NCBI GenBank assembly: GCA_004321715.1
Contig: SGYN01000001.1
Coordinates: 62,001-126,000, forward strand
Reading direction: 5' to 3'
Length of the DNA: 64,000 nucleotides
From: a bacterium
GTDB lineage: Bacteria > Fidelibacterota > Marinisomatia > Marinisomatales > TCS55
Below, piece by piece: positions 27,834 through 36,200 of the stretch (position 1 is the first letter of the stretch; each line of letters starts with the position of its first letter). The position numbers and the translations under genes were made by a program. The notes below the pieces were generated by a model that saw nothing but the letters and a program-made list of their open reading frames with translations, did not search any database and had not been told where the DNA came from.

Positions 27834-29920
27834 TTTGATTCCTTATAAGCTATGTGATCTAATTCTCCATATGATTTTATAATTAAAATTGCCCCACCTG
27901 ATGAACTACTACTTGTAGGATACATTGGAGGTGGACCAAAATCGCTAAAATTATAATCGTAATGATAGTCTTTATCGTAACCAATTCCTGGAGAAACAGG
28001 ATACGGACCAGGAGCATTTCTTTTCATATAGCCCCTTTTATTTTGAGTCACTGATCCCCAAAGTATCATTTGTCCTCTAATATCGCTATTCCCAGTTACC
28101 TGTGGAAATGCAGAGGTAGGGTTTCGAAATGGACCTCTACCATCTGCTTTTGAATTTACTGGACTAGAGAATTCTGGTCCATTTAGAGAATTATTGTTAA
28201 TTGAGTTTTGCCAATAATGCGCCACAAAAGAATCATTCATGGCTAAAAGAGCTCCATTAATAATTATATCGGATCCATTTGACTGGTTTTTTGCACCATT
28301 TTCTGCAGTATTAGCAATAATAATATTTGCACCAGATATAAGCCCTAACCTATTTCTTGTACCATAAACAATTTCTCCAGTTAAAGTATTAGAATCATCA
28401 TATAAAATATCATCCATCAACCAAATATTTCCCCAGACTCTATCAACAATAGAAATATCATCATGCCTTCTATATTCAGTATAATTATCTGTTACAATGC
28501 TATATTTTCCATCGACTGTACCTCGAACTCTAACCTGACCTCCTTTAATGTATATAACGGCAAAATCAGTGAAAAAAGTCGTAGGAGGAAGAATATCTGG
28601 CGTATTATTTATAGGTTCAAAATCAAAGTGATGAAAGCCACTCGATTGACAAACGCTTGATCCATCGTTTGGATGATTATGATAATTTGCAAAATTATTA
28701 AATGGAACAGTATTATCTAGACCTCCTTGAAAAGCTAACGTGACTTCTTCTCCAGATCTAAAAGGATTTTCAAAAAATTGACCTAAATTTTGAACGCCAA
28801 AAACAAATACTCCATTAATCTGATCTGTTGAGTTCATTACCCCTATCCAACCTTTATTTGAATCAGGATCAGCAGATCGCACTAAAACAGTATCTCCAAT
28901 ATCATACATTTCTAATGTATTGATGGCATCATTACCTTCTATATCCTCTGAATCAATAAATAACGTATCCATCAAATATATTTGTAAAGTGGAATCAAAG
29001 GGACCATCAAAAGCAATACTTTCATTACTTAATTCTTCAAAATTAAAATCAATATCCCATTGGAAGTTTGTTGGTGGGGGTCCAGACTCTCCAACAGGAG
29101 GAATTAGATAAGTCCACTGCGAAGCAATAAAACCACCATTAATAAATTCAATCTCAGTCATAATTAAAGTATCTTTACCAGTACTACGCCATAACATATC
29201 ATCTGCTGTAAAAACATAATTAGCATTTTCTTTCGCTCGTTGTGTCGCATCATATGGTGGATAAACTCTTACTTCAGCTGAATCATCTACAGAGGCCCAG
29301 TTTTGGTCATTACAGTTATTTAAATTTATTCCTTGGGATGCTGAAACGCTAGCCTGAGTAAAATCTGGACATCCAAATTGACTCATAGTCATCTGACCGT
29401 TTGTATGGACCACTCCCTCAAGAATATCGCTCCCACCAAATGAAACATAGCTACCTAGCTGAGGACCTCCTCCTGGCTCTTCTGAGTTCGTAAAATACAT
29501 AAATTTTGAAAAATCTTCTGCAACAAGGTTCATCTCAGCCATACGTTCTATTCGAACTGGCTTGCCAAGAGTATTGCGAAATTCACTAACCCCTGATCCT
29601 CTAGCATAAAAAATGGTTCTACCATCTTCTTGATTAACAAATGTTGAACAAATTATATTACGATAAAAGCCCATTCCTTCTAATAGCACTCCATCTGCAG
29701 CAAGAACAACCGACTGATCAACCAACTTTGGTAGAACTGGTAAAGCCTCTGTATTTAAGCCTGTCTCAGCCATAAGTAATGCTTTTGCCTCTTCAAAACG
29801 GTACTTTTGAGTTACAGATGCTGACATTGCATATTTCAAATAACCGGCAGTAATTAGCATACTTACCATAGTAAAAATTACCGCTGTTGGTGTAGCCATC
29901 CCTCTAGAGGACCTCATCAT
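27830..29920 (-). CDS. PilX-like pilus protein with very large C-terminal domain
   Basis: 696 residues. The first 60 residues resemble PilX-type minor pilins: a basic start with RGMATP, a hydrophobic helix (about 10-33) and a helical stretch ending EEAKALLMAETGLNTEAL. The expected Gly-Phe/Leu-xxx-Glu prepilin cleavage box is not clear, so it may stay uncleaved. Residues about 150-660 form a large extracellular-type region (FGGSDILEGVVHTNGQMTM, LAFQGGLDN, YIKGGQVRVRGTVDGKYSIVTDNY) that looks like a beta-helix or similar repeat and is far longer than PilX (about 150-200). It lies between the pilW-like gene and pilM. A pilus-tip adhesin or assembly factor is inference. Confidence 0.72.
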   Translation of the reverse strand: MMRSSRGMATPTAVIFTMVSMLITAGYLKYAMSASVTQKYRFEEAKALLMAETGLNTEALPVLPKLVDQSVVLAADGVLLEGMGFYRNIICSTFVNQEDGRTIFYARGSGVSEFRNTLGKPVRIERMAEMNLVAEDFSKFMYFTNSEEPGGGPQLGSYVSFGGSDILEGVVHTNGQMTMSQFGCPDFTQASVSASQGINLNNCNDQNWASVDDSAEVRVYPPYDATQRAKENANYVFTADDMLWRSTGKDTLIMTEIEFINGGFIASQWTYLIPPVGESGPPPTNFQWDIDFNFEELSNESIAFDGPFDSTLQIYLMDTLFIDSEDIEGNDAINTLEMYDIGDTVLVRSADPDSNKGWIGVMNSTDQINGVFVFGVQNLGQFFENPFRSGEEVTLAFQGGLDNTVPFNNFANYHNHPNDGSSVCQSSGFHHFDFEPINNTPDILPPTTFFTDFAVIYIKGGQVRVRGTVDGKYSIVTDNYTEYRRHDDISIVDRVWGNIWLMDDILYDDSNTLTGEIVYGTRNRLGLISGANIIIANTAENGAKNQSNGSDIIINGALLAMNDSFVAHYWQNSINNNSLNGPEFSSPVNSKADGRGPFRNPTSAFPQVTGNSDIRGQMILWGSVTQNKRGYMKRNAPGPYPVSPGIGYDKDYHYDYNFSDFGPPPMYPTSSSSSGGAILIIKSYGELDHIAYKESK

Positions 29921-30549
29921 AAGCTACCTGCCTGATTACCTACAAGAGATCTAGGACTTATATAACGATTAGGCATAAAAGCTATTCGTTCAAATTGCAC
30001 TAATTCTTTTATTGACCCTACCGATGATACAAAGGACTCAACCTCAATATCTAAATTTATTTCCCAAGTTGAATTAGCATATCTTGCCAAATTGGGCCTT
30101 ATAAATTCAACTTCTTCAGCATAAAATTCTTTTAATGTAATATTTCTTTGATTATTATTTCTGAATCTTCCTTTTGTTGGAAAACGTAAATTCCCATCCA
30201 ATGGATTTTGATAATTGAACAATATACCTTCCGATGCATTTGCTGTAATTACGGTCGAAGTTTCATTCCCAAAAGTATCATATTTTTTTAAAGATATTCT
30301 TGAATAGCCATTAATCTGTTCTTTATTGATTATTCTAGCTAAACTGATTTCTTTCATTATTTCACGCATGACAGTATTTCCATAATTATGAACTTCAAGC
30401 AAGACACTATCATCTTGATAATGATATGTAACTGTTCGCAAACTGAGGCCCAAACCAATCATTATTATCCCCAAGATAACTATTGTAGAAACCAACTCAA
30501 TTAATGTTAATCCAGAAGACCACCTTGTAACATTTTCTATTTTTTTCAT
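29917..30549 (-). CDS. Prepilin-like minor pilin (PilW/GspJ type)
   Basis: 210 residues. A 13-residue basic leader ends in Gly, followed by the prepilin N-terminus LTLIELVSTIVILGIIMIGLGL with Glu at +5, so PilD should cleave after G13. The rest is a pseudopilin-like globular domain of GspJ/PilW size. It probably joins the tip complex that primes pilus assembly. It overlaps the pilV-like gene and the large PilX-like gene by 4 bases each. Confidence 0.85.
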   Translation of the reverse strand: MKKIENVTRWSSGLTLIELVSTIVILGIIMIGLGLSLRTVTYHYQDDSVLLEVHNYGNTVMREIMKEISLARIINKEQINGYSRISLKKYDTFGNETSTVITANASEGILFNYQNPLDGNLRFPTKGRFRNNNQRNITLKEFYAEEVEFIRPNLARYANSTWEINLDIEVESFVSSVGSIKELVQFERIAFMPNRYISPRSLVGNQAGSL

Positions 30550-31013
30550 AGTGGAAATTCCATCATAACCATTTCAACTTCCTCTCTTTTGACAACATTT
30601 CGAGAGGGCGTGGAAAAGTCTTCCCACTCTATCCATGATTTCAATAAATAACGATCAACATTGCTTGTAGAATCAGTTATTAATCTTGTCACTGGATCAT
30701 AAAATATCTTCGCAGCAAGTTTTGTTTGGCTATGTTGATTACCAAAAAGATATATTGTTTCACCCTGCAAATTACCCGATCTTTCTGTTATTGATAATTT
30801 TCCATCTGCTATTCTCCCTTTCATACTTTCAACAAAACTCAATAATTCTTGTGTAGCTCGTTCTTTTACAGCAATCGCCCGCAATTCACCACGAGCATGT
30901 GTTGCACCAACCACCATTCCATACGCAGCAATACTTACAATAAGAACCCCAATCATTACTTCAATAAATGAAAAACCAGATTGATATTTCTTTTTATAAT
31001 TTTTAGAGGACAT
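30546..31013 (-). CDS. Prepilin-like minor pilin (PilV/GspI type)
   Basis: 155 residues from the chosen ATG at 31013; an earlier in-frame ATG at 31043 would lengthen the leader to 23 residues and overlap pilT by 41 bases. With the later start the leader is MSSKNYKKKYQSG, then FSFIEVMIGVLIVSIAAYG with Glu at +5, as PilD requires. GGAAG lies just upstream of this ATG. The globular part fits GspI/PilV minor pilins. It overlaps the end of pilT by 11 bases. Confidence 0.85.
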   Translation of the reverse strand: MSSKNYKKKYQSGFSFIEVMIGVLIVSIAAYGMVVGATHARGELRAIAVKERATQELLSFVESMKGRIADGKLSITERSGNLQGETIYLFGNQHSQTKLAAKIFYDPVTRLITDSTSNVDRYLLKSWIEWEDFSTPSRNVVKREEVEMVMMEFPL

Positions 31014-32055
31014 TGCTTCCAAATAATTTTGGATTTTCTGCAATATGGGCCGCCGCGCTTCGTTGAATCTTTCCTTGAGAGACTAAACGCTGTAAATCTT
31101 GATCCAAGGTTTGCATCCCTTCTACACCACCTGCTTGCATCACTGATGGTATTTGATAAATACGATCCTCGCGGATCAAGTTTCTAATCGCTGTAGTTGC
31201 AATCATAATCTCAAGAGCAGGTATTCTAGTTTTCTTATCTTTAGTTTGAAGTAGTTTTTGTGCAATGACCGCCTCCAAACTTTCTGACATCATTGAACGT
31301 ATTTGTCCCTTTTGACTTGAAGGAAAAATATCAATAATCCTATCAACAGCTTTGACAGCACTTGAAGTATGTAAGGTTGATAGTACTAAATGACCTGTTT
31401 CAGCAGCCGTAAGCGCTAATGAGATTGTTTCTAAATCTCTCATTTCGCCAACAAGGATCACATCTGGATCTTCGCGAAGTGCTGAGCGGAGGGCATTTGC
31501 AAAACTGTGTGTTGAGGCGCCTAATTCACGTTGATTAATCATACATTGATTGGATGAATGAAAATATTCAACTGGATCCTCAACAGTTATAATATGACAT
31601 TCTCTATTTTGATTAATATGGTCAACCATTGCAGCAAGGGTTGTACTCTTACCAGAACCTGTAGGGCCTGTTAACAACACTAAACCTCTATCAAGCATTG
31701 ATAAATTTTCTAAAACTGGTGGTAAAGAAAGTTCATCAAAACCCTTAGGTATTTCAGGAATTGCCCGAAAAACTGCTGCAAGCCCTCGAATCTGATGAAA
31801 AAAGTTTACTCTAAATCTTCCCTTTCCTTCTAAACGACTACTAAAATCAATTTCTTTGTTTTCATGAAAGCTTTCTATCTGATCTTCATTCATTACTTGA
31901 GGCATAATTGATTTCATATCATCATTTGTTGAAGATGACATATTTAATGGCTTCATAACGCCATTTATTCTGACCATTGGTATAGATCCTGAACTTAAAT
32001 GCAAATCCGAAGCACCTGATTCAAGTGAATATGATAGTAGTTTATTTATATCCAT
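31003..32055 (-). CDS. pilT: Type IV pilus retraction ATPase PilT
   Basis: 350 residues. Walker A is GPTGSGKST (130-138), then the Asp box (TVEDPVEY), Walker B DVILVGEMRDLETI and the His box STLHTSS. The retraction-specific AIRNLIRE motif is intact (289-296), which separates PilT from PilB. It powers pilus retraction, twitching and DNA uptake in systems that have it. It starts on the last base of the pilA stop (shared base 32055), so the motor is translated directly after the major pilin. Confidence 0.96.
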   Translation of the reverse strand: MDINKLLSYSLESGASDLHLSSGSIPMVRINGVMKPLNMSSSTNDDMKSIMPQVMNEDQIESFHENKEIDFSSRLEGKGRFRVNFFHQIRGLAAVFRAIPEIPKGFDELSLPPVLENLSMLDRGLVLLTGPTGSGKSTTLAAMVDHINQNRECHIITVEDPVEYFHSSNQCMINQRELGASTHSFANALRSALREDPDVILVGEMRDLETISLALTAAETGHLVLSTLHTSSAVKAVDRIIDIFPSSQKGQIRSMMSESLEAVIAQKLLQTKDKKTRIPALEIMIATTAIRNLIREDRIYQIPSVMQAGGVEGMQTLDQDLQRLVSQGKIQRSAAAHIAENPKLFGSNVL

Positions 32056-32477
32056 TAACTTTCTCTTTCAGCAGTCCCATAGCCTCTATATGATCCGGCC
32101 TCTCTATCAAATTCAACCACGCGTCCTTCACCACCATTCATATCGCCTGTACTTGTTGCAATAATTCTACCACCCTGGTCTGATAATTGGAGCTCAAAAA
32201 TCCATTTACGTTTTGTTGACCTATCAACTTCAAGTTGGCCTGAATTCTCAAGCTCTTCTACATCAGTGGGCCACTCCCCGTAAGTCTGATAATACATTTT
32301 TGCTGCATTATCAATATTTCCAATAACACTTTTAGCTTCAGATGCCCTTGCACTCTCAACATATCGTACGTATGTAGGAACAGCAATTGCAGCTAGAATA
32401 GCAACTATAACTACTACAACCATGATTTCAATCATTGTAAAACCAGATGATTCTCTTTTTATCTTGTTTCGATTCAT
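32055..32477 (-). CDS. pilA: Major type IV pilin (type IVa)
   Basis: 140 residues from the ATG at 32477. An upstream in-frame ATG (32492) is part of the ribosome binding site for the chosen start (GGAGAG, 7-base spacing) and would give a longer leader, so it is rejected. The leader MNRNKIKRESSG precedes FTMIEIMVVVVIVAILAAIA with Glu at +5, then the long helix VPTYVRYVESARASEAKS and a compact C-terminal domain with an ASTGDMNGGEGR-like turn; there is no obvious cysteine pair. Length fits a type IVa or pseudopilin-like major subunit. It is the first gene of the pilus run and should be the most expressed. Confidence 0.93.
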   Translation of the reverse strand: MNRNKIKRESSGFTMIEIMVVVVIVAILAAIAVPTYVRYVESARASEAKSVIGNIDNAAKMYYQTYGEWPTDVEELENSGQLEVDRSTKRKWIFELQLSDQGGRIIATSTGDMNGGEGRVVEFDREAGSYRGYGTAERES

Positions 32478-32484
32478 GAATAAT

Positions 32485-32490
32485 CTCTCC
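32485..32490 (-). promoter_or_regulatory. Shine-Dalgarno site of pilA
   Basis: The minus strand reads GGAGAG here, seven bases before the ATG at 32477. It lies inside the alternative upstream ATG (32492-32490), so both starts can hardly be used together, and it decides the annotated pilin start. Confidence 0.7.
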
Positions 32491-32498
32491 ATTAATTA

Positions 32499-32526
32499 TT
32501 TATATAGTGAAATTGATCTTTACCAA
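32499..32526 (-). promoter_or_regulatory. Candidate sigma70-type promoter for the pilus operon
   Basis: On the minus strand TTGGTA (526-521) and TATAAA (504-499) are 16 bases apart, and the predicted transcript start would fall about 15 bases before the pilA ATG. The 200-base gap between pntB and pilA is the only space in the region large enough for a promoter. Matches of this quality occur by chance in AT-rich DNA, so this is a candidate only. Confidence 0.33.
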
Positions 32527-32677
32527 ATCTTCCTCTGTAAAACCAATGTGATACGATGGAAAACTAGTCTTTTAATTAAATTATTACCCAAAGCATTTAT
32601 GCTTTATATAAAAAAAACGTTTTATTGAGGGATATTACTTACAAAAAAAATGAGAATAATTTGAAAATTTTGGATTG

Positions 32678-34054
32678 CTATTTAAGCTCAGACACAAGCT
32701 TTGAAACAGTATCTTTTGCATCACCAAAAATCATAATAGTATTATCTTTATAAAATAACTCATTTTCAATACCTGCAAAACCAGGATTCATACTACGTTT
32801 TAATACAAATACCGTTTGACTTTTATCCACATCAAGAATGGGCATACCAAAAATTGGACTATTTGTATCATGTCGAGCAGCAGGGTTTACAACATCATTT
32901 GCACCAATAACCAAGGTTACGTCTGTTTCTTCAAATTCTGGATTAATTTGATCAAGATCATATAGACTATCGTAAGGTACATTCGCTTCTGCAAGCAGTA
33001 CATTCATATGTCCAGGCATTCGACCAGCAACAGGATGAATTGCATATTTTACAACCACACCTTTCCCTTCTAATAGTTTTTGTAATTCATGGACCATATG
33101 CTGAGCTTGTGCAACAGCAAGCCCGTAACCTGGTACAATAACAACTTGCTTTGCATTTTCAAAAATTACCACTGTATCCTCAGGTTCATATGATTTTATA
33201 GATTTCATTGGATCGACCTGTAGGTTATCTGTATTTGTATCAGTAGCACCAACACCAGCAAATAGCACATTCCAAATTGTACGATTCATTCCTTTACACA
33301 TTATATCGGTTAAAATAATTCCACTTGCACCAACAAGGGATCCACTTATAATGAGCGCATCATTTTGAATAACAAATCCAGTTGCGCAAGCAGCAAGTCC
33401 TGAAAAGGAGTTTAACAAAGAAATGACAACAGGCATATCTGCACCACCAATTGGTAGTACAAAAAGAATCCCTAACAACAATGAAGCCCCAATAATTATC
33501 AAAAACATTGAACTCAGTTGTGAAGAATTTAATATTCCATACAATGACGATAATATTACAAGTACAACTAACAATCCATTAAATACATGCTGACCTTTAA
33601 ACTGTACAGGCGAACCTCGCATGATACCTTGCAATTTTAAAAATGCAATAAAACTACCAGAGAATGTTACCGAACCAATTAACACACTAAGCGTGATTAT
33701 AAAAAAAATAAATGTTGGGAACGCACCTCCACGATAAAACTCTGCTGCAGCAACTAATAATGATGCAGCACCACCAAAACCATTAAATAGTGCAACTAAT
33801 TGAGGCATGGAGGTCATTTCTACTTTCTTCGCTAAAAGAGCACCTATTGCGCTTCCAATTAGAATAGCAATAAATATTGATTGAAAATCAAGTATTTGGT
33901 TATTTAATAAGGTGGCAATAATTGCAAGGAGCATCCCAATAGACGCTGTTTTGTTACCCTTAAGCGCTGTTCTTGGATGTGAAAGCTGCCTTAAACCAAG
34001 AATAAAGAATACTGCAGAAAGAAGATAAATTATTGGTATGACTAAATCTTGCAA
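32678..34054 (-). CDS. pntB: NAD(P) transhydrogenase subunit beta
   Basis: 458 residues. The N-terminal half has eight or nine membrane helices (domain II); the C-terminal half (about 280-458) is the NADP(H)-binding domain III with VVIVPGYGLAVAQAQH, YAIHPVAGRMPGHMNVLLAEA, DVTLVIGANDVVNPAA and a final VFVLKRSMNPGFAGIENELFY region. It forms the proton channel and NADPH site of the transhydrogenase. It follows pntAB by 7 bases. Identification is firm. Confidence 0.97.
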   Translation of the reverse strand: MQDLVIPIIYLLSAVFFILGLRQLSHPRTALKGNKTASIGMLLAIIATLLNNQILDFQSIFIAILIGSAIGALLAKKVEMTSMPQLVALFNGFGGAASLLVAAAEFYRGGAFPTFIFFIITLSVLIGSVTFSGSFIAFLKLQGIMRGSPVQFKGQHVFNGLLVVLVILSSLYGILNSSQLSSMFLIIIGASLLLGILFVLPIGGADMPVVISLLNSFSGLAACATGFVIQNDALIISGSLVGASGIILTDIMCKGMNRTIWNVLFAGVGATDTNTDNLQVDPMKSIKSYEPEDTVVIFENAKQVVIVPGYGLAVAQAQHMVHELQKLLEGKGVVVKYAIHPVAGRMPGHMNVLLAEANVPYDSLYDLDQINPEFEETDVTLVIGANDVVNPAARHDTNSPIFGMPILDVDKSQTVFVLKRSMNPGFAGIENELFYKDNTIMIFGDAKDTVSKLVSELK

Positions 34055-34061
34055 AATAATA

Positions 34062-34343
34062 CTATTTTTTAAACATCTTTAACATTCTTCCAGTTACCAT
34101 AAACCCGCCAACTACATTTATCATAGCTAAAATAATTGCTATCATACCTAGAGTTGCACTTATGGTTCCAGGCATTGATCCAGTTGCTAAAATAGCACCT
34201 ACAATTGTAATACCTGATATAGCATTTGATCCAGACATAAGGGGGGTATGTAGTGTTGGTGGAACTTTAGAAATCACTTCGAAACCAACAAATACAGCTA
34301 AAACAAATACATAAATTTCTATTAATAATTGTCCTGACATCAA
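34062..34343 (-). CDS. pntAB: NAD(P) transhydrogenase subunit alpha, membrane part
   Basis: 93 residues with three membrane helices and the conserved HTPLMSGSNAISGI stretch of the alpha-2 subunit (PntAB). The alpha chain is split here into a soluble and a membrane polypeptide, as in Rhodospirillum and many other bacteria, unlike Escherichia coli. Its ATG overlaps the pntAA stop by 4 bases. Confidence 0.95.
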   Translation of the reverse strand: MMSGQLLIEIYVFVLAVFVGFEVISKVPPTLHTPLMSGSNAISGITIVGAILATGSMPGTISATLGMIAIILAMINVVGGFMVTGRMLKMFKK

Positions 34344-35503
34344 TTCTCCTCCTTCTCCCTATCGAGTAAATCAATTACATGTTGATTTAAAACCTTACCT
34401 TCATGAGTTAAAATGGTCCCTGATACAACTTCATCATCGAGATCAATATTAAGTTCACCAGCATCTAGCATTTCTATCAATAGCGCTGTGACATTGCGAC
34501 TAAACATTTCACTTGTATGATAAGATAAACTAGATGGTAAATCGAGGGGTGACAAAATATTAACACCATGTCTCTCTACATTCTTTCCAGGAACAGTAAG
34601 TTCACAATTCCCACCTTGTTCAGCTGCAAGATCAACAATTACGGATCCAAATCGCATGGATTGAACCATTTCTTCAGTGATGAGTAATGGCGCTCTCTTA
34701 CCAAAAATTTGTGCAGTTGTAATAACAGCATCAGTTGTAGAAAGATGCTCTCCAATAATTGCATGCTCATGCTGATAAAAATCTTCAGACATTTCTTCAG
34801 CATACCCACTGCTAGTTTGAGCTTCATCACTTGTTTCTAGAGAAATAAATTCTGCACCTAAACTCTCAACCTGTTCTTTCACAATTGGTCTTGTATCAAA
34901 AGCCTTCACTCGAGCTCCCAGCCTTTTTGCGGTAGCAATTGCTTGTAAACCCGCTACACCCGCACCTATCACAAGTACATTTGCAGGAGAGATTGTTCCT
35001 GCAGCAGTCATCATTAATGGAAAAAACTTATTTAAAGTACTTCCAGCTAATAGCACTGCCTTATAACCAGCAGCTGAACTCATGGCACTTAATGCATCCA
35101 TGCGTTGAGCGCGAGAGATTCGGGGAACTAACTCCATGGAGAAAGTAGTAATCTCTCTATCAGCAAGAGATTGTATGTTCTGAATATATTTAAAGGGACT
35201 CATGAATCCGATTATAATAGACCCTTTTTTAAGTGGATCTACTAGATCCAACATGCCATCTTGAAGACAAACAACCTGTACTTTTAAAAATACATTCCCA
35301 TCATTAAGTAATTCATCATAATTTGACACTATGGCAGCACCTGCTGCTTCATAATCACTTGGTCTGAAACCAGCCTCAACACCTGCTCCCTCTTGGACAA
35401 GTATCGAAATACCCTGTTTAGCTAGTCGTTTAACACTCTCTGGTACTAAAGCAACTCTCTTCTCACCATCAACAGATTCTTTTAAAACACTTATTGTCAA
35501 CAT
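34340..35503 (-). CDS. pntAA: NAD(P) transhydrogenase subunit alpha, soluble NAD-binding part
   Basis: 387 residues, cytoplasmic. The alanine dehydrogenase-like domain starts KESVDGEKRVALVPESVKRL; the NAD-binding Rossmann motif is VLVIGAGVAGLQAIATAKRLGA (about 182-203), followed by the mobile-loop region and IVDLAAEQGGNCELT. With PntAB and PntB it transfers hydride from NADH to NADP+ using the proton gradient, supplying NADPH for biosynthesis and thiol repair. It is the first gene of a three-gene minus-strand operon; no clear Shine-Dalgarno sequence is seen. The 116-base divergent space to msrA must hold its promoter. Confidence 0.96.
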   Translation of the reverse strand: MLTISVLKESVDGEKRVALVPESVKRLAKQGISILVQEGAGVEAGFRPSDYEAAGAAIVSNYDELLNDGNVFLKVQVVCLQDGMLDLVDPLKKGSIIIGFMSPFKYIQNIQSLADREITTFSMELVPRISRAQRMDALSAMSSAAGYKAVLLAGSTLNKFFPLMMTAAGTISPANVLVIGAGVAGLQAIATAKRLGARVKAFDTRPIVKEQVESLGAEFISLETSDEAQTSSGYAEEMSEDFYQHEHAIIGEHLSTTDAVITTAQIFGKRAPLLITEEMVQSMRFGSVIVDLAAEQGGNCELTVPGKNVERHGVNILSPLDLPSSLSYHTSEMFSRNVTALLIEMLDAGELNIDLDDEVVSGTILTHEGKVLNQHVIDLLDREKEEN

Positions 35504-35619
35504 TTTATATCAAACATACTGTTTTATAGTTCGCGAAATTACAATACAATTTCAAAAAACCTATATCAATTGAATAATTATATTAATTGCTATATTTACT
35601 ATTTGTAATATCGTTATAA

Positions 35620-36198
35620 GTGAAAAATAGTATATTATTAATATTTGGTTTATTCCTTTCAATCCTATTCGGAGAAAAATCAATGAAAGAAACGCAAAAA
35701 GCAACATTTGGCTCTGGATGTTTTTGGTGTGTAGAGGCAGTCTTTGAGCGACTAGATGGTGTAATTGACGTTATTCCCGGCTACTCTGGTGGTCATAAAA
35801 AGAATCCTACATACAGAGAAATCTGCACTGGAACAACCGGGCACGCTGAAGTTACCCAGATAACCTTTGACCCAAAAATAATTGGGTTTAATGATCTATT
35901 AAATATGTTTTGGAAATCGCATGATCCAACTACTAGAAATCGCCAAGGTAACGATGTTGGAACACAGTATAGATCTGCTATTTTTTACCATAATAATGAA
36001 CAAAGAATAGAAGCTGAAAATTCTAAAATTAAGGTGGATAATTCAAATATATTTTTAAATCCTATCGTTACGGAAATAACTAAGCTAGATAAGTTTTGGC
36101 CTGCAGAAGATTATCATAACAATTACTACATTAACAATATGGATCAACCATATTGTAGGATCGTAATTAAACCAAAACTAGATAAACTATTTAAATAA
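35620..36198 (+). CDS. msrA: Peptide methionine sulfoxide reductase MsrA
   Basis: 192 residues from a GTG at 35620. The catalytic motif GSGCFWC gives C34 as the attacking cysteine, and GYSGG, GTTGHAE and the FWPAEDYHNNYY region are all MsrA-typical. The GTG start adds a hydrophobic leader (ILLIFGLFLSILFG) that looks like a true signal peptide, giving a periplasmic enzyme. An internal ATG at 35683 (M22, just before the domain) has GGAG eight bases upstream and would give a cytoplasmic form; both may be used. It reduces methionine-S-sulfoxide in proteins or free methionine. It ends two bases from the convergent serC stop, with no terminator between them. Confidence 0.95.
   Translation: MKNSILLIFGLFLSILFGEKSMKETQKATFGSGCFWCVEAVFERLDGVIDVIPGYSGGHKKNPTYREICTGTTGHAEVTQITFDPKIIGFNDLLNMFWKSHDPTTRNRQGNDVGTQYRSAIFYHNNEQRIEAENSKIKVDNSNIFLNPIVTEITKLDKFWPAEDYHNNYYINNMDQPYCRIVIKPKLDKLFK
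35671..35674 (+). promoter_or_regulatory. Internal Shine-Dalgarno site for an alternative msrA start
   Basis: GGAG lies eight bases before the internal ATG at 35683. No comparable site precedes the GTG at 35620. This supports, but does not prove, translation of a leaderless cytoplasmic MsrA from the same transcript. Confidence 0.45.
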
Positions 36199-36200
36199 TA

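Noticed and set aside
17930-32477. Reading the pilus cluster as a type II secretion system
   Set aside because: It has pilM-N-O-P order and a PilT with the AIRNLIRE retraction motif, which type II systems lack.
35504-35619. Bacteroidetes-type promoter (TAnnTTTG) for pntAA, from TATGTTTG near its start
   Set aside because: The matching upstream TTTG box is not at the right distance, and AT-rich DNA gives many chance matches.
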